DNA from: Cannabis sativa
Lineage: Eukaryota > Streptophyta > Magnoliopsida > Rosales > Cannabaceae
DNA length: 64,000 bases
Direction of reading: 5' to 3'
NCBI RefSeq assembly: GCF_029168945.1
Contig: NC_083601.1
Location: forward strand, 71,909,595 to 71,973,594
This document shows, piece by piece, positions 34,748 to 46,738 of this stretch (its first letter is position 1; each line of letters starts with the position of its first letter). The translations under genes and the position numbers were made by a program. Under the pieces are notes generated by a model, which was not told the DNA's origin, made no database searches, and saw only the letters and a list, made by a program, of their open reading frames with translations.

Positions 34748-37440
34748 AACTCCCACTTGCACTAATATAAAATAAAATGTGCATTTCAAATAATCTCAAT
34801 ACCTTGATATACAAATCAAGTGTAGTAGTAGTAGTAAACTCCCCGTAATAGGATCTGACAGGTTGAATTAAACACAACCTCTTCTCCACCATTACTCTTC
34901 CTTAATCACAAAATCCTTGATAATGTTAAATTCCTCTCTATATGTCTACTCTCTTGGGATACTGGATTCTATACTTTTGGCAACTACTTCTTGGTTATTC
35001 AGGAAGTAACACTCGTAGTTAAGGCAAGTTGGAACGGTGCCACAAATGTATAGAACTTTCCTTAGACTGAATAAGTACCTTTCCTGCAACTTTAACATTC
35101 AGTCTCTCTCTGGTAGACTAAGAGATTTCAGATAAGTTCTTACACTTCTCCAAAATCACTACTCCACCCCCAGAGTAATCACCATTTTATCAACAGACTT
35201 TCTAGCACAAAGGCAAGTCTTGAAATCTGATGTGGTGTAGTCTAAGAGTTTTAAACACAACCTTATTGCCTAACATATAGTTCCTCTTCTTAATCTTAAG
35301 ATTTACTTGATTGTCTTCCAATGTTCTTCTCCTGGATCAATCTGATACCTACTCATTACTCCCACTCAACAGCAGGTGTCTGGTCTAAGGCATACTAAAG
35401 CATATCTGAGACCTCTCACTGTTGATTTAAGAAATTCTTTCATGGCTTTATCTTTTCTGGAATAGTTGAGACTTTTCCTTAGATAAATAAAATCTATGCT
35501 TAGAAGTTGTGAAGCTTCTATAGATTGCCATTGGAAAGAAAATGCTTCAGCATCTTACTAAAGTAAGTTTCTTGCACTAGAGTAAGTAATTAACCAGGTA
35601 TACCATGAGCCATAGGTTTAGATAAACTCAAACCTATAATTCTAGGAACAAGAAGTTTTGTTAAGTCCATTGAATAGACTTATTAACGAAAATTTCCTTT
35701 TATGTCCTTGTAATAGAAAACTTTAGGTTACTCCATGTGAATGGATTAAACCATAGCTCTCTTGGCTTTCTTCTTAGTTTCTTATCTTGACAATCCATTA
35801 CTTGTTTAAACTGACAATGGATTTTAATCACTAGTGTCTTCCAAGCCATAAGAAGGTGAGTTCCTAGAAACTCTCCCACTACGACAAGGTACCGTGAATT
35901 ATGTCTAAGAAAACTACATGGTAATGACCTCTTCGGTTGTGTCAAGACAACAGAGGCAGTGGGATCATCATATGTAGAATAAGATGATAGAACACTTTTG
36001 GAATCAAGAAAAAATATCTCCTTTATTTGCTACTTTATTTTCAGACGTAGTCATTTTCTTTGAAAAGTAGTATTTCTTTAAACAAACACTTTCTTATCTA
36101 ATGACTATGGGATGGTCCACCCCTAATCACTTAGAATAGCTAACAAACATGCAAACCAGGGTTAGCAGTTCTAGCTTTTCTTAAGATTTCGGTTAGGACA
36201 TCCATGAATCTAGTAATGATTTACATTAAGTATACAACCATTGCATCATTCTGAAATTATATTACCATAGAAGGATTTAGGCAACGACTAGTAACTAACT
36301 ATCAATATGCAAATTGAATTTCTGGGGAGGTAAGTTTGGATATAATTCAAAAATCAAATTAATGATCTTTGAACTGCATATCTACTAACTTTTTCTCCAC
36401 CCCTATCAGTTCTCAAGATCTTTAACCAGTTACCTTAATGGTTTATCACCATTGCTAGAAATTCATGAAATTTTTCAAACATTTCAAATTTCTTTTTGCA
36501 TAAGGTAAAATCTAGAGTGATCGTTTTAAGAATAAAACGAAAACTCATATCCACCCCTGAATGTACATCCATCTGCGAATGAGATGAACTTACTTTCAGT
36601 GGATATAGGCATATTAACTCTTTGTAGAGATTGATCTTGTCAAAACCACTATGAACAAGATACAAAAGCCATAGATTTATTTGGTTGTGTCTCTTGATGA
36701 CTTGATTTAGTTACATCAAAGAGTTCTTAAAATAGTGCAAGTGGATTCTGGTCACAGAATACTCAACTCATATAGTTTGAATCCATTGATAGAAAATGGT
36801 TATTAAACACTTGTGAAAGTGTAACTATATGATGAGTAATTCTTTCTTGGACCACCACTACTATTCTAACTCTAAGTTGATTTGCCCATACAAGTAGGAG
36901 ATTTCTAAGATTGAGGATTTATATCATTTCGGGATAGAATTTCGGGAATATAATCATATTCGTCATTTAATTTCTTAAGAGAAAATATAGGATGACTTTA
37001 TATGATTTATAGACCATTCATCCAATGATATGTCATTGAGCTAATTCGAAATGAAAAAGCTAAGAGGAATTAGGATAATTTCGTTTTAAATAAGAATCCA
37101 ACGATGCTCCGATTAGCGAGAGTCAAAGTAATCTTATTTATACAATCTTCTTGTTTCATATTGTAAAATACTAGTCTAAGGTGTCATCAATTGATGAACA
37201 GCTAGATGTTGCATATACAGTATTTATCTTTCGAGATCTAACACTATTATGTTAGTCTAATGGTGAAAATCCATTAGGGATTTATCTCATTAGAAAAACA
37301 AACCAAGTTAGACCAACAATGAAGATTCGAAATTAAACTACAATTCAATAGCAGAAAATAACATGGTTCAATATAAATTCATACACAATTCAGAAATTAT
37401 TAAGCAAGTAGGAATGATAAATAAAAATACTAAAACATAC
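34748..37440 (-). pseudogene. Polypurine tract and fossil pol of the empty copia element
   Basis: The first 15 bp are the polypurine tract. The rest has scraps of pol in collinear order with 15.8-18.6 kb: 'cactcaacagcaggtgtctgg' type RT-end DNA near 35365, 'ggtccacccctaatc' near 36113, and 'ctccacccctatcagttc' integrase DNA near 36397. The minus frame 36665-36435 shows 'KKKFEMFEKFHEFLA', an echo of the integrase 'SETFEKFQEFQALA'. No gag follows where units 1 and 2 have it. Confidence 0.65.
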
Positions 37441-40400
37441 AATCCTAAATAATTTCCAAGGTCTTCAACAAACTGATATCAGCGTCCCGTTTAGGCGAGA
37501 GTCAAAGCTATCATCCATTGAATAGAATTGTCAGCTCATCTAAAATGATAAACATTCTAGCAACCTTTTATTCGATCAAGATTGGAATCCGCGTTGTCCC
37601 GTTTAGGCGAGAGTCAAGGCTATTCTATCTTATGAGCTTCCACCATTGTTTCATATTCTTGCAAGTCTTATACAGTCGCCACCATTAGGGTGATTAATAC
37701 TATATAAAAAACTTACAAGATTACTTATCTTTCGAGATTAAACGGTGCTAACTTGCTAATGAATGTTCCTCCATTAGAGAGGATTACTCACTAAAACAAT
37801 AGCTATGTAAAACCAACAATGGAGATCGAATATCTTAATAATAAAGCTCATTATTTAATGAAAGTTGTATTTTCTTCTGAAACTTATTTTAATTTATTTA
37901 TTTTAAATATATATTTATTTAATTAAAATTTCCAATTTAGAATGAAAAATTCTAAATATAAATTTTAATGTAATATTTATAAATTATACTTAGATGGATA
38001 TGAAAATAACTTAAATTATTTCCATCTTAGTAATAATTTCCATAAATATTTAGAAAAATATGCAATTTAAGTTGTTTCAAAATTAATTTAAATTAATTTA
38101 CAACTCAAATTTATTTTTCTATAAATATATATTACATTTCGAAAAATGAAGTGTATAAGAATACTACTTTCGAAAATGCTTTAAAATAAAATAAAAAATA
38201 AATCCTAGAAAAATTATCTTAATTTTATGCTGGCCCAAAATTAATTAATAACATTAATTTACAACAAAAAAATATAATTTTCCTATTTAATTAAATATTT
38301 AAGTATCATGATTAAGAATCAACTTAAATATTAATTTTCTATTTAATTAAATACACTAGAAAAATACTTCAAGCAAAACAGATAATAACTATTTAGACTT
38401 TCATTGACTAATTAATTAAATTTCTAATTATAATATATTTTAGTTCATTTATTTTAATTAATCATTAAATGAAAAAATCATTGATTTAAGTTGGTCCAAA
38501 ATTAAAATAAATAATTTTCAACTTTAATCTATTTTTCAAATAAAATTCGAAATTTCTGCATTAACGAAATGCAATTTCGAAGTTGTGAGAAAAAGATTAA
38601 TAAAATAAAATAAAATATATTTTAAAAATTATTCAGATTTAAGTTATTCTGAAATAATATTCCAAACTTAAGATAATTTTCAACTTTAATTAAATAACAT
38701 GAAAATAACAATATTTAAGTATCATGATGAAAATCAACTTAGATATTGAAATTTTCAATTTAATTAAATGTATTAAATTCAAGAAATAAATAATTAAGTA
38801 TACAGGAAACTTAATTATTAATTCTAGTTTAATACTAGGAAAATATTCTAAACTTAGATTGTACCAAAATTAATTATGAAACAATTAATTTCACAATCAA
38901 TGATATTTTCCTATTTAATATTAGAAATAATAATTAGTACTAGAAATAACTATCTAGAATATATACCATTAACTAAGTGTTTTTCTAAAATTAACTTTAA
39001 AATATTAAAATGAAAAATAAATTTCATATATTTTAAAAGTTAATTATGTTGCTAATTCAATTTTAATTAGGTTAGACTAATATAATTAACCTAATACAAT
39101 TATTTAAATAAGGCAAATGGGCTTTCACAATTGGGGTAGTTCATGTGAGGGGGAGCTAGGTTCAGTATGTCGTACCCACTTTTATTGGCCCCAACTCTCA
39201 CACAAGGCCCAAAAGAGAGGAATTTAACCTTAAAACAAACAATTGTTATTCATTGAATAAGCCTAAATCTAATTAGGCCTAAATAAAATTACTTATGTCA
39301 AATTTTATTTTAGCAACCTAGTCCATTTACTTAGTAAAACTTAAATGGGCTTCCTTCCTATATGCATCTAAGCCCAATAGCAAACATATAGGCTCACACA
39401 GGTCAAATGATTTGGATGGGCCCTATCATGTTACTAGGTTTACACAAATGAAAGAAGTACAAAATTTACCTGTTACAAATTATTCATAAGATCTATTCAC
39501 AATTGGACTATGATTAAAATCAGATCATTGGATATATCAACAAGTTAATCATAGCAATTTAGATCAAATAAATAATAGGTTTGTTAAAAAAAAATTGAAT
39601 AAAAAATATAAATAAATAAACAAACATTGTCCATGTAACAGATGTGAAATAAGATATTAATATAATTAAATTATTATTCTTAAACTAACCAATTAAATTT
39701 TGAAAATTTAGAGTTGTTAAAAACAAACCTCAAAATCTCAAAATGAAGAAACTACTTTTAAAGTATCTAGGTTTATTTGAGTCAAATTAAATTAAATATC
39801 AAATAAGATAAATGATTTGAAAGAAAGAATCTTCAAAATCACTTTCAAATCTTATAATTTAATAAAATAAACCAATTTTAAAATAGATTTAGTTAGATAA
39901 TTATTATTTTAGAAATAAAATAATAAATAAATAATAATTACCATAATTATATGTCAAAATATCTCAAATTAAGCAATATTCAAATTTTTACAAAAATATC
40001 TAAGTTATTTAAATATTTAAGATATGATTTATAAATTTCCAATAAGGAAAAAATGATATATATATATATAGAAAAATATCATTTTTAAACTTATAATTTA
40101 TAAATAATTAAATATTTAACAAAATAACAAATTTTGAATTTGAAAATATTATGGTAAGTATATCAATAAAAATATCTATGTTAATTTCAAATTTATTAAT
40201 TATTTAATTTGTCATATAAGATAATTTTAATACAATATTTCAAATAAAAAGATAAAGTTATCTTTTAATTTAAAATATGTTAAATATCAAAATATCTAAT
40301 CTTATAATTAAATAATATTTAGATATTAAAAAAGTTAACAAATTTTTAAATCTGACCATAATAGGAAATATTTAAAATTAGAAATATTCCAAATCAGAAA

Positions 40401-40796
40401 TATTTGAAAAAAGAAAATATTTAAATTTGGAAATATTTCAAATTGGAAAAATCTAATTTTGGGAAATAATCCCATAAAAAATTGGATTTTTGGGGAAAAA
40501 ACCCAAAAAAAACGCAATTTGTGGGGACACCATTGAACCCCGATTTTCCAAAAATCATAACTCTTTCAATTTTTATCGGAATCGAGTTCCGTAAAAACGA
40601 AAATTGCTCAATTTTTCACAAGAAATCTAAATAAAATATTTTCAAAAATGCAAAAAATATTTTTCATGGAAAAAATTCATACAACATATACATTCATCAC
40701 ATAAGCACATAAACCAACATGAAACCATCCAAATCAACACAAAACATATAAAACATCGTTTTAATTCATATTACATGAAAGTAAATCATTACCATG
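37441..40796 (-). other. Leader of the empty copia element
   Basis: AT-rich, with the duplicated motif at 37494 and 37596 and the conserved block at about 39066-39232. The GC-rich hairpin patch of the other leaders is not recognisable here; the equivalent region near 40450-40560 is A/T and G-run rich. The frame at 40335-40517 is a low-complexity artefact. Confidence 0.65.
37494..37618 (-). repeat. Duplicated leader motif, empty copia element
   Basis: Two copies of gtcccgtttaggcgagagtc, at 37494 and 37596, are unchanged from the array version although nearby DNA has diverged. A looser third form (ctccgattagcgagagtc) lies at about 37109. Confidence 0.68.
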
Positions 40797-40808
40797 GCTC
40801 TGGTGCCA
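40797..40808 (-). other. Primer binding site, empty copia element
   Basis: On the minus strand this reads TGGCACCAGAGC, 2 bp from LTR d, identical to the array elements. Confidence 0.85.
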
Positions 40809-40810
40809 GT

Positions 40811-42432
40811 TGTTGAAAATATTTTACCAAGATCTAGATTTACTACCAAGTATGTTTTTATTAACACCCTAATATGAATTCTAAAACAATGAAATAAACA
40901 CATAAGAGTTTAAGAAAAGCTTACATTAGGTGCAACGGAATATTATGACTCCTTCCATTCAGATCTCTAGCCCTTGATTCCTTTCAGTAGCAGAGCATAA
41001 TCAAGATTTGAATCTGGATCTCTTTCTCTCCTTCTTGTTGGTGCTGATTTTCCATAGTCTTACATACTATGATTGAGGCACCACTTGATGTGTGTGGCCA
41101 CTACTCATTCACTCAAGAGATTTCAAAAACAGAGAAGAAAAGAGAGAGGAAAGTGGTGGCTCAGGAATTCACTCTGAAAAGAATGAGATCTAATTCTGTG
41201 TGAAACCTGAAGCCTTTACCTTCTATTTATAGAATACCACACAGGGTTAAGGTTGAATTACTTGACATTTAAAAATGAAAAATAAAATGATAAAAGGGAA
41301 GCAAAGTGGCCGGCCATAGAAAAATGGAAATAAACCTCTCACTTTTGCAACTTTCCTATTTTATCATTCCTAGTTTCCCATTCTCTAAAATTACCAATTT
41401 TCTCATTCAACCACATAAATGTCAAATCTAATTATTTAATAACTATAATTAATTATTAAATAATATATTGTCATTATTTTATTTATTAATAAAAACTAAT
41501 CAAAGTTTCCCAATTAATAAATATACCTATAAACTCTCTATTTACTGTTTTACCCTTAATAAGTGATAAATTCACAAATAGACATAGTCTAATTTGAGAA
41601 TTATAATTGATTAATTAAAACCAATTAAATGAGTCTTACAAGCAGTATGGTCTCAACTAGTATGGGGACCATGGGTCTATATAATCGAGCTTCCAATAAG
41701 TTGAATCGAATTTACCAAGTAAATTCCCTAACTTATTAATTCCTTATTGAATCCACTCTTAGAACTTGGAATTGCACTCTCAGTCATATAGAACGCTCTA
41801 TATGTTCCACGATATAGACACATCATTAGTTATCCATTGTTATAATCCTAATGTGATCAATGATCCTTTATATAGATGATCTACACTATAAAGGGATTAA
41901 ATTACCGTAACACCCTACAATGTATTTTATCCTTAAAACACTTAACCCTGTATAAATGATATTTCAGCTAAGTGAAATGAGTACTCCACCATTTATTTTC
42001 GTTTGGTTAAGCTCGAAGGAAATCATCCTTTACTTTCTATTCGCCAGATAGAAGCTATAGATTCCATATTTATGTTAGCGCTCCCACTCAATTGCATTAC
42101 CGTGTTCCCAAAATGTACGTATCACCCTGATCCAAAAGTAGGCTTAACTAACAAATCAAAGAACACTAATAACATTCTTGAGATTGAACCTAATCATATT
42201 AGGATTAAGATCATTTGATCTAGGATCAACAGGTGATATTGAATTGAATAGATATTACGGTAAATTCTAATATATCTAATCAAAGTTCAATATCGGTCCC
42301 TTCCGATGTATACTCCATACATTCAATACTGGTAAACTTTGCCAATGTCCTGGAAAGGACATAACACTTTTCCAAGGGGTAAGAATACCTATCGCTGATT
42401 ATGCCATGTCAGTCTAAATCCAGTGTTCTGAC
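40811..42432 (-). repeat. Copia LTR d, truncated at the right
   Basis: It starts TGTTGA and follows LTR c closely until 'ccagtgttctgac', where it breaks off about 220 bp before its expected terminus. A new LTR start follows directly. Confidence 0.8.
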
Positions 42433-42725
42433 TGTTGGATATCATTTTACCAGGATCTAGATTTACTAACAAGTATGTTTCATTAATCCTAATATGAATT
42501 CTAAAACAATGAAATAAACACATATAAAGTTTAGTAAACCTTACATTGGGTGCAGCGGAATATAATGACTCCTTCCGTTCATGATCTCTAGCCCTTGATT
42601 CCTTTCTGTAGCAGAGCATCACCAAGATCTGAACCTGGATCTCTTTCTCTCCTTCCTTTGATGTTGATTCTCCTTCTTGTTGGTTGATTTTCCACAGTCT
42701 TACACACTATGATTGAGATACCACT
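42433..42725 (-). repeat. Copia LTR fragment e (first about 290 bp)
   Basis: A fresh TGTTGG terminus and about 290 bp of LTR matching the left ends of c and d. It stops at 'gagataccact', where LINE coding sequence resumes. It differs from c and d at several sites, so it comes from a third element rather than a simple local duplication. Confidence 0.75.
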
Positions 42726-43101
42726 AAAAAGTGTTACACACTGTGATCGTATATGGAAACTCATGAATCAATGGCATGCTAAGCTCTTTTCTATTGGTGG
42801 CAGGGAAGTGCTTTTAAAAGCGGTTGTTCAGTCAATTCCACCTTATGCCATGAGTTGTTTCAGTCTTCCGAAGAAATTTTGTAACCAATTAGAGTCTATG
42901 ATGGCTAACTTTTGGTGGGTTTCTAATACAAATAATTCCAAAATACATTGGAAGAAATGGAAAGTCATGTGCTCCTCAAAAGCTGATGGTGGCATGGGCT
43001 TTCGATCATTCATTCACTTTAATCAGGCCCTTTTAGCGAAGCAAGCATGGCGAATATTGGATATCCCTGACTCTCTTCTAGCAAGAGTGCTTAAAGCCCG
43101 G
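42726..43101 (+). pseudogene. LINE A ORF2, region after RT
   Basis: The frame resumes with 'DRIWKLMNQWHAKLFSIGGR', followed by 'VLLKAVVQSIPPYAMSCF' and 'MGFRSFIHFNQALLAKQAWR', all typical of plant LINE ORF2 between RT and the zinc ribbon. It is interrupted after 'LKAR' by the solo LTR. Confidence 0.85.
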
Positions 43102-43736
43102 TGCTATCCCAATTTTTACACTCTAACGTGGCATCACATGATGGTGACACGTGGAATCGACTTCGAGTATCTGCTCAGAAAATACAGTCCGAACAGGATG
43201 CCTCATATGCATGCCTGAAGCAAAGCGATCACCAATTCGCGCAGAGTGACCAACACTTAGCGAATTCAGCTTTCGCATCGTGAGTCATCAAAGAAATCCC
43301 TATAACTTGGGGATCAGATTGCAGAGATATGGCAAGCTGTCTAAATCCCACGATTAGTGTATTCTGTATTTATTATGCAATCTTTCTGCTTATATCCATT
43401 GTAACGAGAAGGGAAATACTTCTTCTCCAAGCTCATAGCCCTATAAATAGTGATGCGTGTTCACTGGGCAAAGGGTCGAAAACATTCTGGTAGAGAGATA
43501 TAATCTAAGAATTCATATTCAGAGATACTATTGTAAGAGCTATAAGAAAAAGAATCTTTCTCCTTGTTCTTGAGTTAATACTAATAACGAGGATTAGGCT
43601 ATTACCGAACTGCTCGAGATTGAACCTCTATAAAATTCCTGTGTCTTTATATTGCATTACTATATATCAATCATTATAAACTACTTATCGCTTACTAAAT
43701 AAGACTCACTGTCGTTGGCTAAAAGCGAGGTCAACA
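43102..43736 (+). repeat. Solo LTR, 635 bp, with 5-bp target duplication
   Basis: It starts TGCTATCCC and ends GTCAACA. It is flanked by cccgg (43097-43101) and cctgg (43737-43741), a 5-bp target duplication with one C-to-T change. Removing it joins the LINE codons 'LKAR' to 'YFKNGDFLSAQ' in frame. A TATA box (ctataaatag) lies near 43441. It has no coding capacity and looks unlike the copia LTRs in this window; a gypsy origin is a guess. Strand is taken from the TATA box. Confidence 0.75.
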
Positions 43737-44625
43737 CCTGGTATTTTAAAAATGGTGATTTCCTCTCGGCTCAGAAAGGCACTTTACCATCTCTCACTTG
43801 GCAGAGTATATGTGATGGTAAAGAGTTGTTGTTGAAAGGTCTAAGATAGAAAATTGGTGATGGGCGAAATGTTAGATGTGCAACGGATCCTTGGTTACCT
43901 GGGAATACTTCTTTTACTCCCTATTATTATGGTGGTGATCACCTCTTCACTGTTGAACACTATATCTCTACGAATAGGCAATGGGATATTCAGATTTTAG
44001 AGCAACATTTTGGAACTATAGACATTGAGCGTATCCTCTCTATTCCGCTTAGTCCTTTTCCCAAAGATGACAAGATTATTTGGCACCATTCTGATACTAG
44101 TTTTTATACGGTGAAATCAGGATATCACCTTGCTGTAAGTTCAGATTTAATGGATGATCATTCATCATCATCCACAAATAGACGATGGTGGAACCGGTTA
44201 TGGTCTCTAAAGCTCCCTAAAAAAGTCAAAAAATTTCGTTTGGAGACTAGTTAATGATGCACTCCCTACCTCTGTTAATCTTGCTCATAGGAAAATCACT
44301 CCCTCTACTGCTTGTGCTCTTTGTAAATGTAGCTGGGAATCAGTCGGTCATGCCATTTTTCGTTGTGAGAGAGATAAGTCGGTGTGGAACAAGCTTCATT
44401 TTAATGTGTATATCCCGAACATTGGTAACATCAAAGGTTTTGATATTTATTCCCACCTTGCTGCTGCCCACAATGACACTGATTTAGAACTAATTACTGG
44501 TCTCATGTGGTGTATTTGGTCTGAACGAAACAAGGAGATCCATGGTACTAAACCGAAACCAGCAGCCATTCTCTGTTCCTTTGCTGCCCCTTATTTGTCA
44601 CAATATCATAAGGCTACAGCACAAC
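43737..44625 (+). pseudogene. LINE A ORF2, zinc-ribbon (zf-RVT) region
   Basis: The sequence reads 'YFKNGDFLSAQKG', 'IGDGRNVRCATDPWLPGN', 'FYTVKSGYHLA', 'WWNRLWSLKLPKKVKKF', then 'CALCKCSWESVGHAIFRCE', the zinc-ribbon motif. It ends 'LMWCIWSERNKEIHG' and 'LSQYHKATAQL'. A stop (near 43848) and a frameshift (near 44237) break it. The hAT element inserted at 44626. Confidence 0.82.
44618..44625. repeat. hAT target site duplication, left copy
   Basis: agcacaac, repeated exactly at 49505-49512. An 8-bp duplication is the hAT hallmark. Confidence 0.93.
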
Positions 44626-44635
44626 TAGGGGTGTG

Positions 44636-44845
44636 CAGAAATGATCCAATCCAATGACAAACCGACCGATCCAATGTCAACCGACCGCCAAAATTGGATA
44701 TCCAATCATGATTGGATTGGATTGGATGATATTTTTGAAAATCCAATATTGGATCGGTCGGTTCTTGGATGACATGTAAATCCAATGGATCCAACCGACC
44801 GATCCAATCCAATACTCATCCAATACCATCCAATATTAATAATAA
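44636..44845. repeat. hAT left subterminal ATCCAAT/CCGACCG array
   Basis: Many copies of ATCCAAT and its complement ATTGGAT, in both orientations, with ACCGACCG and its complement between them. The right end (49205-49500) has the same motif. Clustered subterminal hexamers are the known binding sites of hAT transposases such as Ac. The frame 44812-44606 is a by-product of the array. Confidence 0.8.
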
Positions 44846-45741
44846 TATATTATAAATTTATAATATTAAATATATTATATTTTAAAAACCAAAATAAAAA
44901 AAAAATAAAAAATAAAACATCACATAAGGGATTCAAATTTCAGACCCTCTCTCTCCATATATAAAACAATTTTTATTTATTTTATTACATAAAAAACATT
45001 TAAAAAACAAAACCCTAGATACCCCTCTCTCTCTCTATCGTATTCTCTCTCAGTTCTCACTGCTCAGCCCTCTTTGAAGCCGCCTGCTCCCATTACCCAG
45101 AGACGACGACGACGGTGATTTGCTGCCCTCTTCGCTGACGACGACATCAAGCAAGATCTTCACACCAACGTCGGAATCACACAGCTCCTCCCTCCCCAAA
45201 GACAACACAGCTCCTCCCTCTTCAACGAAGACACATCTTCTTCCTCGCAAACGGCAGCAAGCAACTCAGGTCTCTTAAGTTTCTCTTCTTTTTTATTTTT
45301 TGTAGTTAAACCCAAAAAAAAAATAACAAAGGAATATATAGATAATTTAGTTCTGTGAAGAAGCAAATGATTAAATGGGTAATGTGAATTATGAGTTAGA
45401 ATTATTAAGTATTTTGGATAAGTGATCATAATTAGTATGTCTTCTAATTATTACAAGTCTTAATTAACAGTACTATTTGATTATTTGGTTAGAGTAGTAA
45501 ATGGTACTGTTTGGTGACTTGGATTATATTAGCTAGACAGAGGGCAAAGGAAAGGAGTATAGTAAGTACTATATACTTGATGATGATGATGGTCATCGAA
45601 AAGGTAGATAAGCGCCCACAATTGCTGTGCTGTGCCAGTCGTGAAAGAAAAGGCTTTACAATTAAAAGAAAAAGAGCTCATAAGAAAAGACAATGATTTT
45701 TCTTAGAGGGACGAATCTTTGGGCAATTTGCAAAGCGAGAA

Positions 45742-45743
<2 letters not shown>

Positions 45744-45774
<31 letters not shown>
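45744..45774. repeat. (TA)n microsatellite in the hAT intron
   Basis: About 31 bp of uninterrupted alternating TA in the intron upstream of the transposase start. Confidence 0.9.
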
Positions 45775-45776
<2 letters not shown>

Positions 45777-46738
45777 TTGGGTAGAAGAAGGAATATATGT
45801 TATGTTAATTATGAAGCTAGCTAGTTTAATTTATATAAATATCATGATCAGGTGGGTTAGGAGCAGGAACAGGTGCTAAATTCAGCGGAAGTCGACATTA
45901 ATTAATAGTTGTCATTTGTTAAAGCTAGCTTTAGCTTTTGTTATTGTTGTTGTTTTCGGCTTTATTTCTTTTTTTGGGTTGGCGAATAGCTGAATTTAGC
46001 AGATGGGGGTTTTAGTCATCAACAACCTTTTGTTCCTGTTTAATGTATATGTATATTCAATTGCTTTTAGCACAAGATCTTCGCTGTCGAGTTACGACAA
46101 AATCTGTTTCTATTTTAGTAATTTCTATCATTCTTTCCTTAAATGGCTATCTTTGTCTGTGACTCTAATGTGTAATCTGATGTTTTGATGGCAACTTGTG
46201 CAAGTTCATTGAATGGACATAATTTGTATAGTGGTTTGGTTTCAATGTAAGATTCTATTGAATATGCTTAGCTGCAGATGTGTTACACCACCATGATGGG
46301 GGAGAAAGGATCTTACAGTGGCAATTAAGAAGGAAAATATCTTGTAGCAACATGGATATGCATATGTAAAACCCATGTCAATCATAGATGAGTAAAATAA
46401 CTAGAGTTTATTATCATAGAACTCATATCTGCATATATTTCTAGATAACAAAGAAGAGAAGCATAAACAAACTTTTCATACTTTTTCTTGCATTTTAGTA
46501 CCCTAAATTTTTTCCTAATTTTTTTTAATAATGTGAATTATATCAATGAGTTTATTGTTTTGTGTTCTAGATTAATAAAGTGGGGTTGGAAAAATAATCA
46601 TCATCACACTAGACACCACTACGGATTCTGTAACTGCATCTAGCTCGGTGAGTTCAATTATTTATTATTTTTTTAATTTAGAAATTAAAAGTTAATTTAA
46701 CACTAATATTTTTTATTTTAATTTTTTTGTCCATATAG

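Larger units (their letters stand above)
32899..42432 (-). mobile_element. Copia element without gag or pol, inserted in LINE A
   Basis: It has LTR c (32899-34747), polypurine tract (34748-34762), a 6-kb internal region with only fossil pol, leader, primer site (40797-40808) and LTR d (from 40811, cut at 42432). It shares LTR ends, polypurine tract, primer site and leader motifs with the array at 1-15.8 kb but is clearly diverged. With neither gag nor pol, any movement would have depended on relatives. Confidence 0.82.

Noticed and set aside
40335..40517. Phe/Ile-rich 60-residue frame
   Set aside because: Low-complexity repeat of a short A/T motif in the leader.
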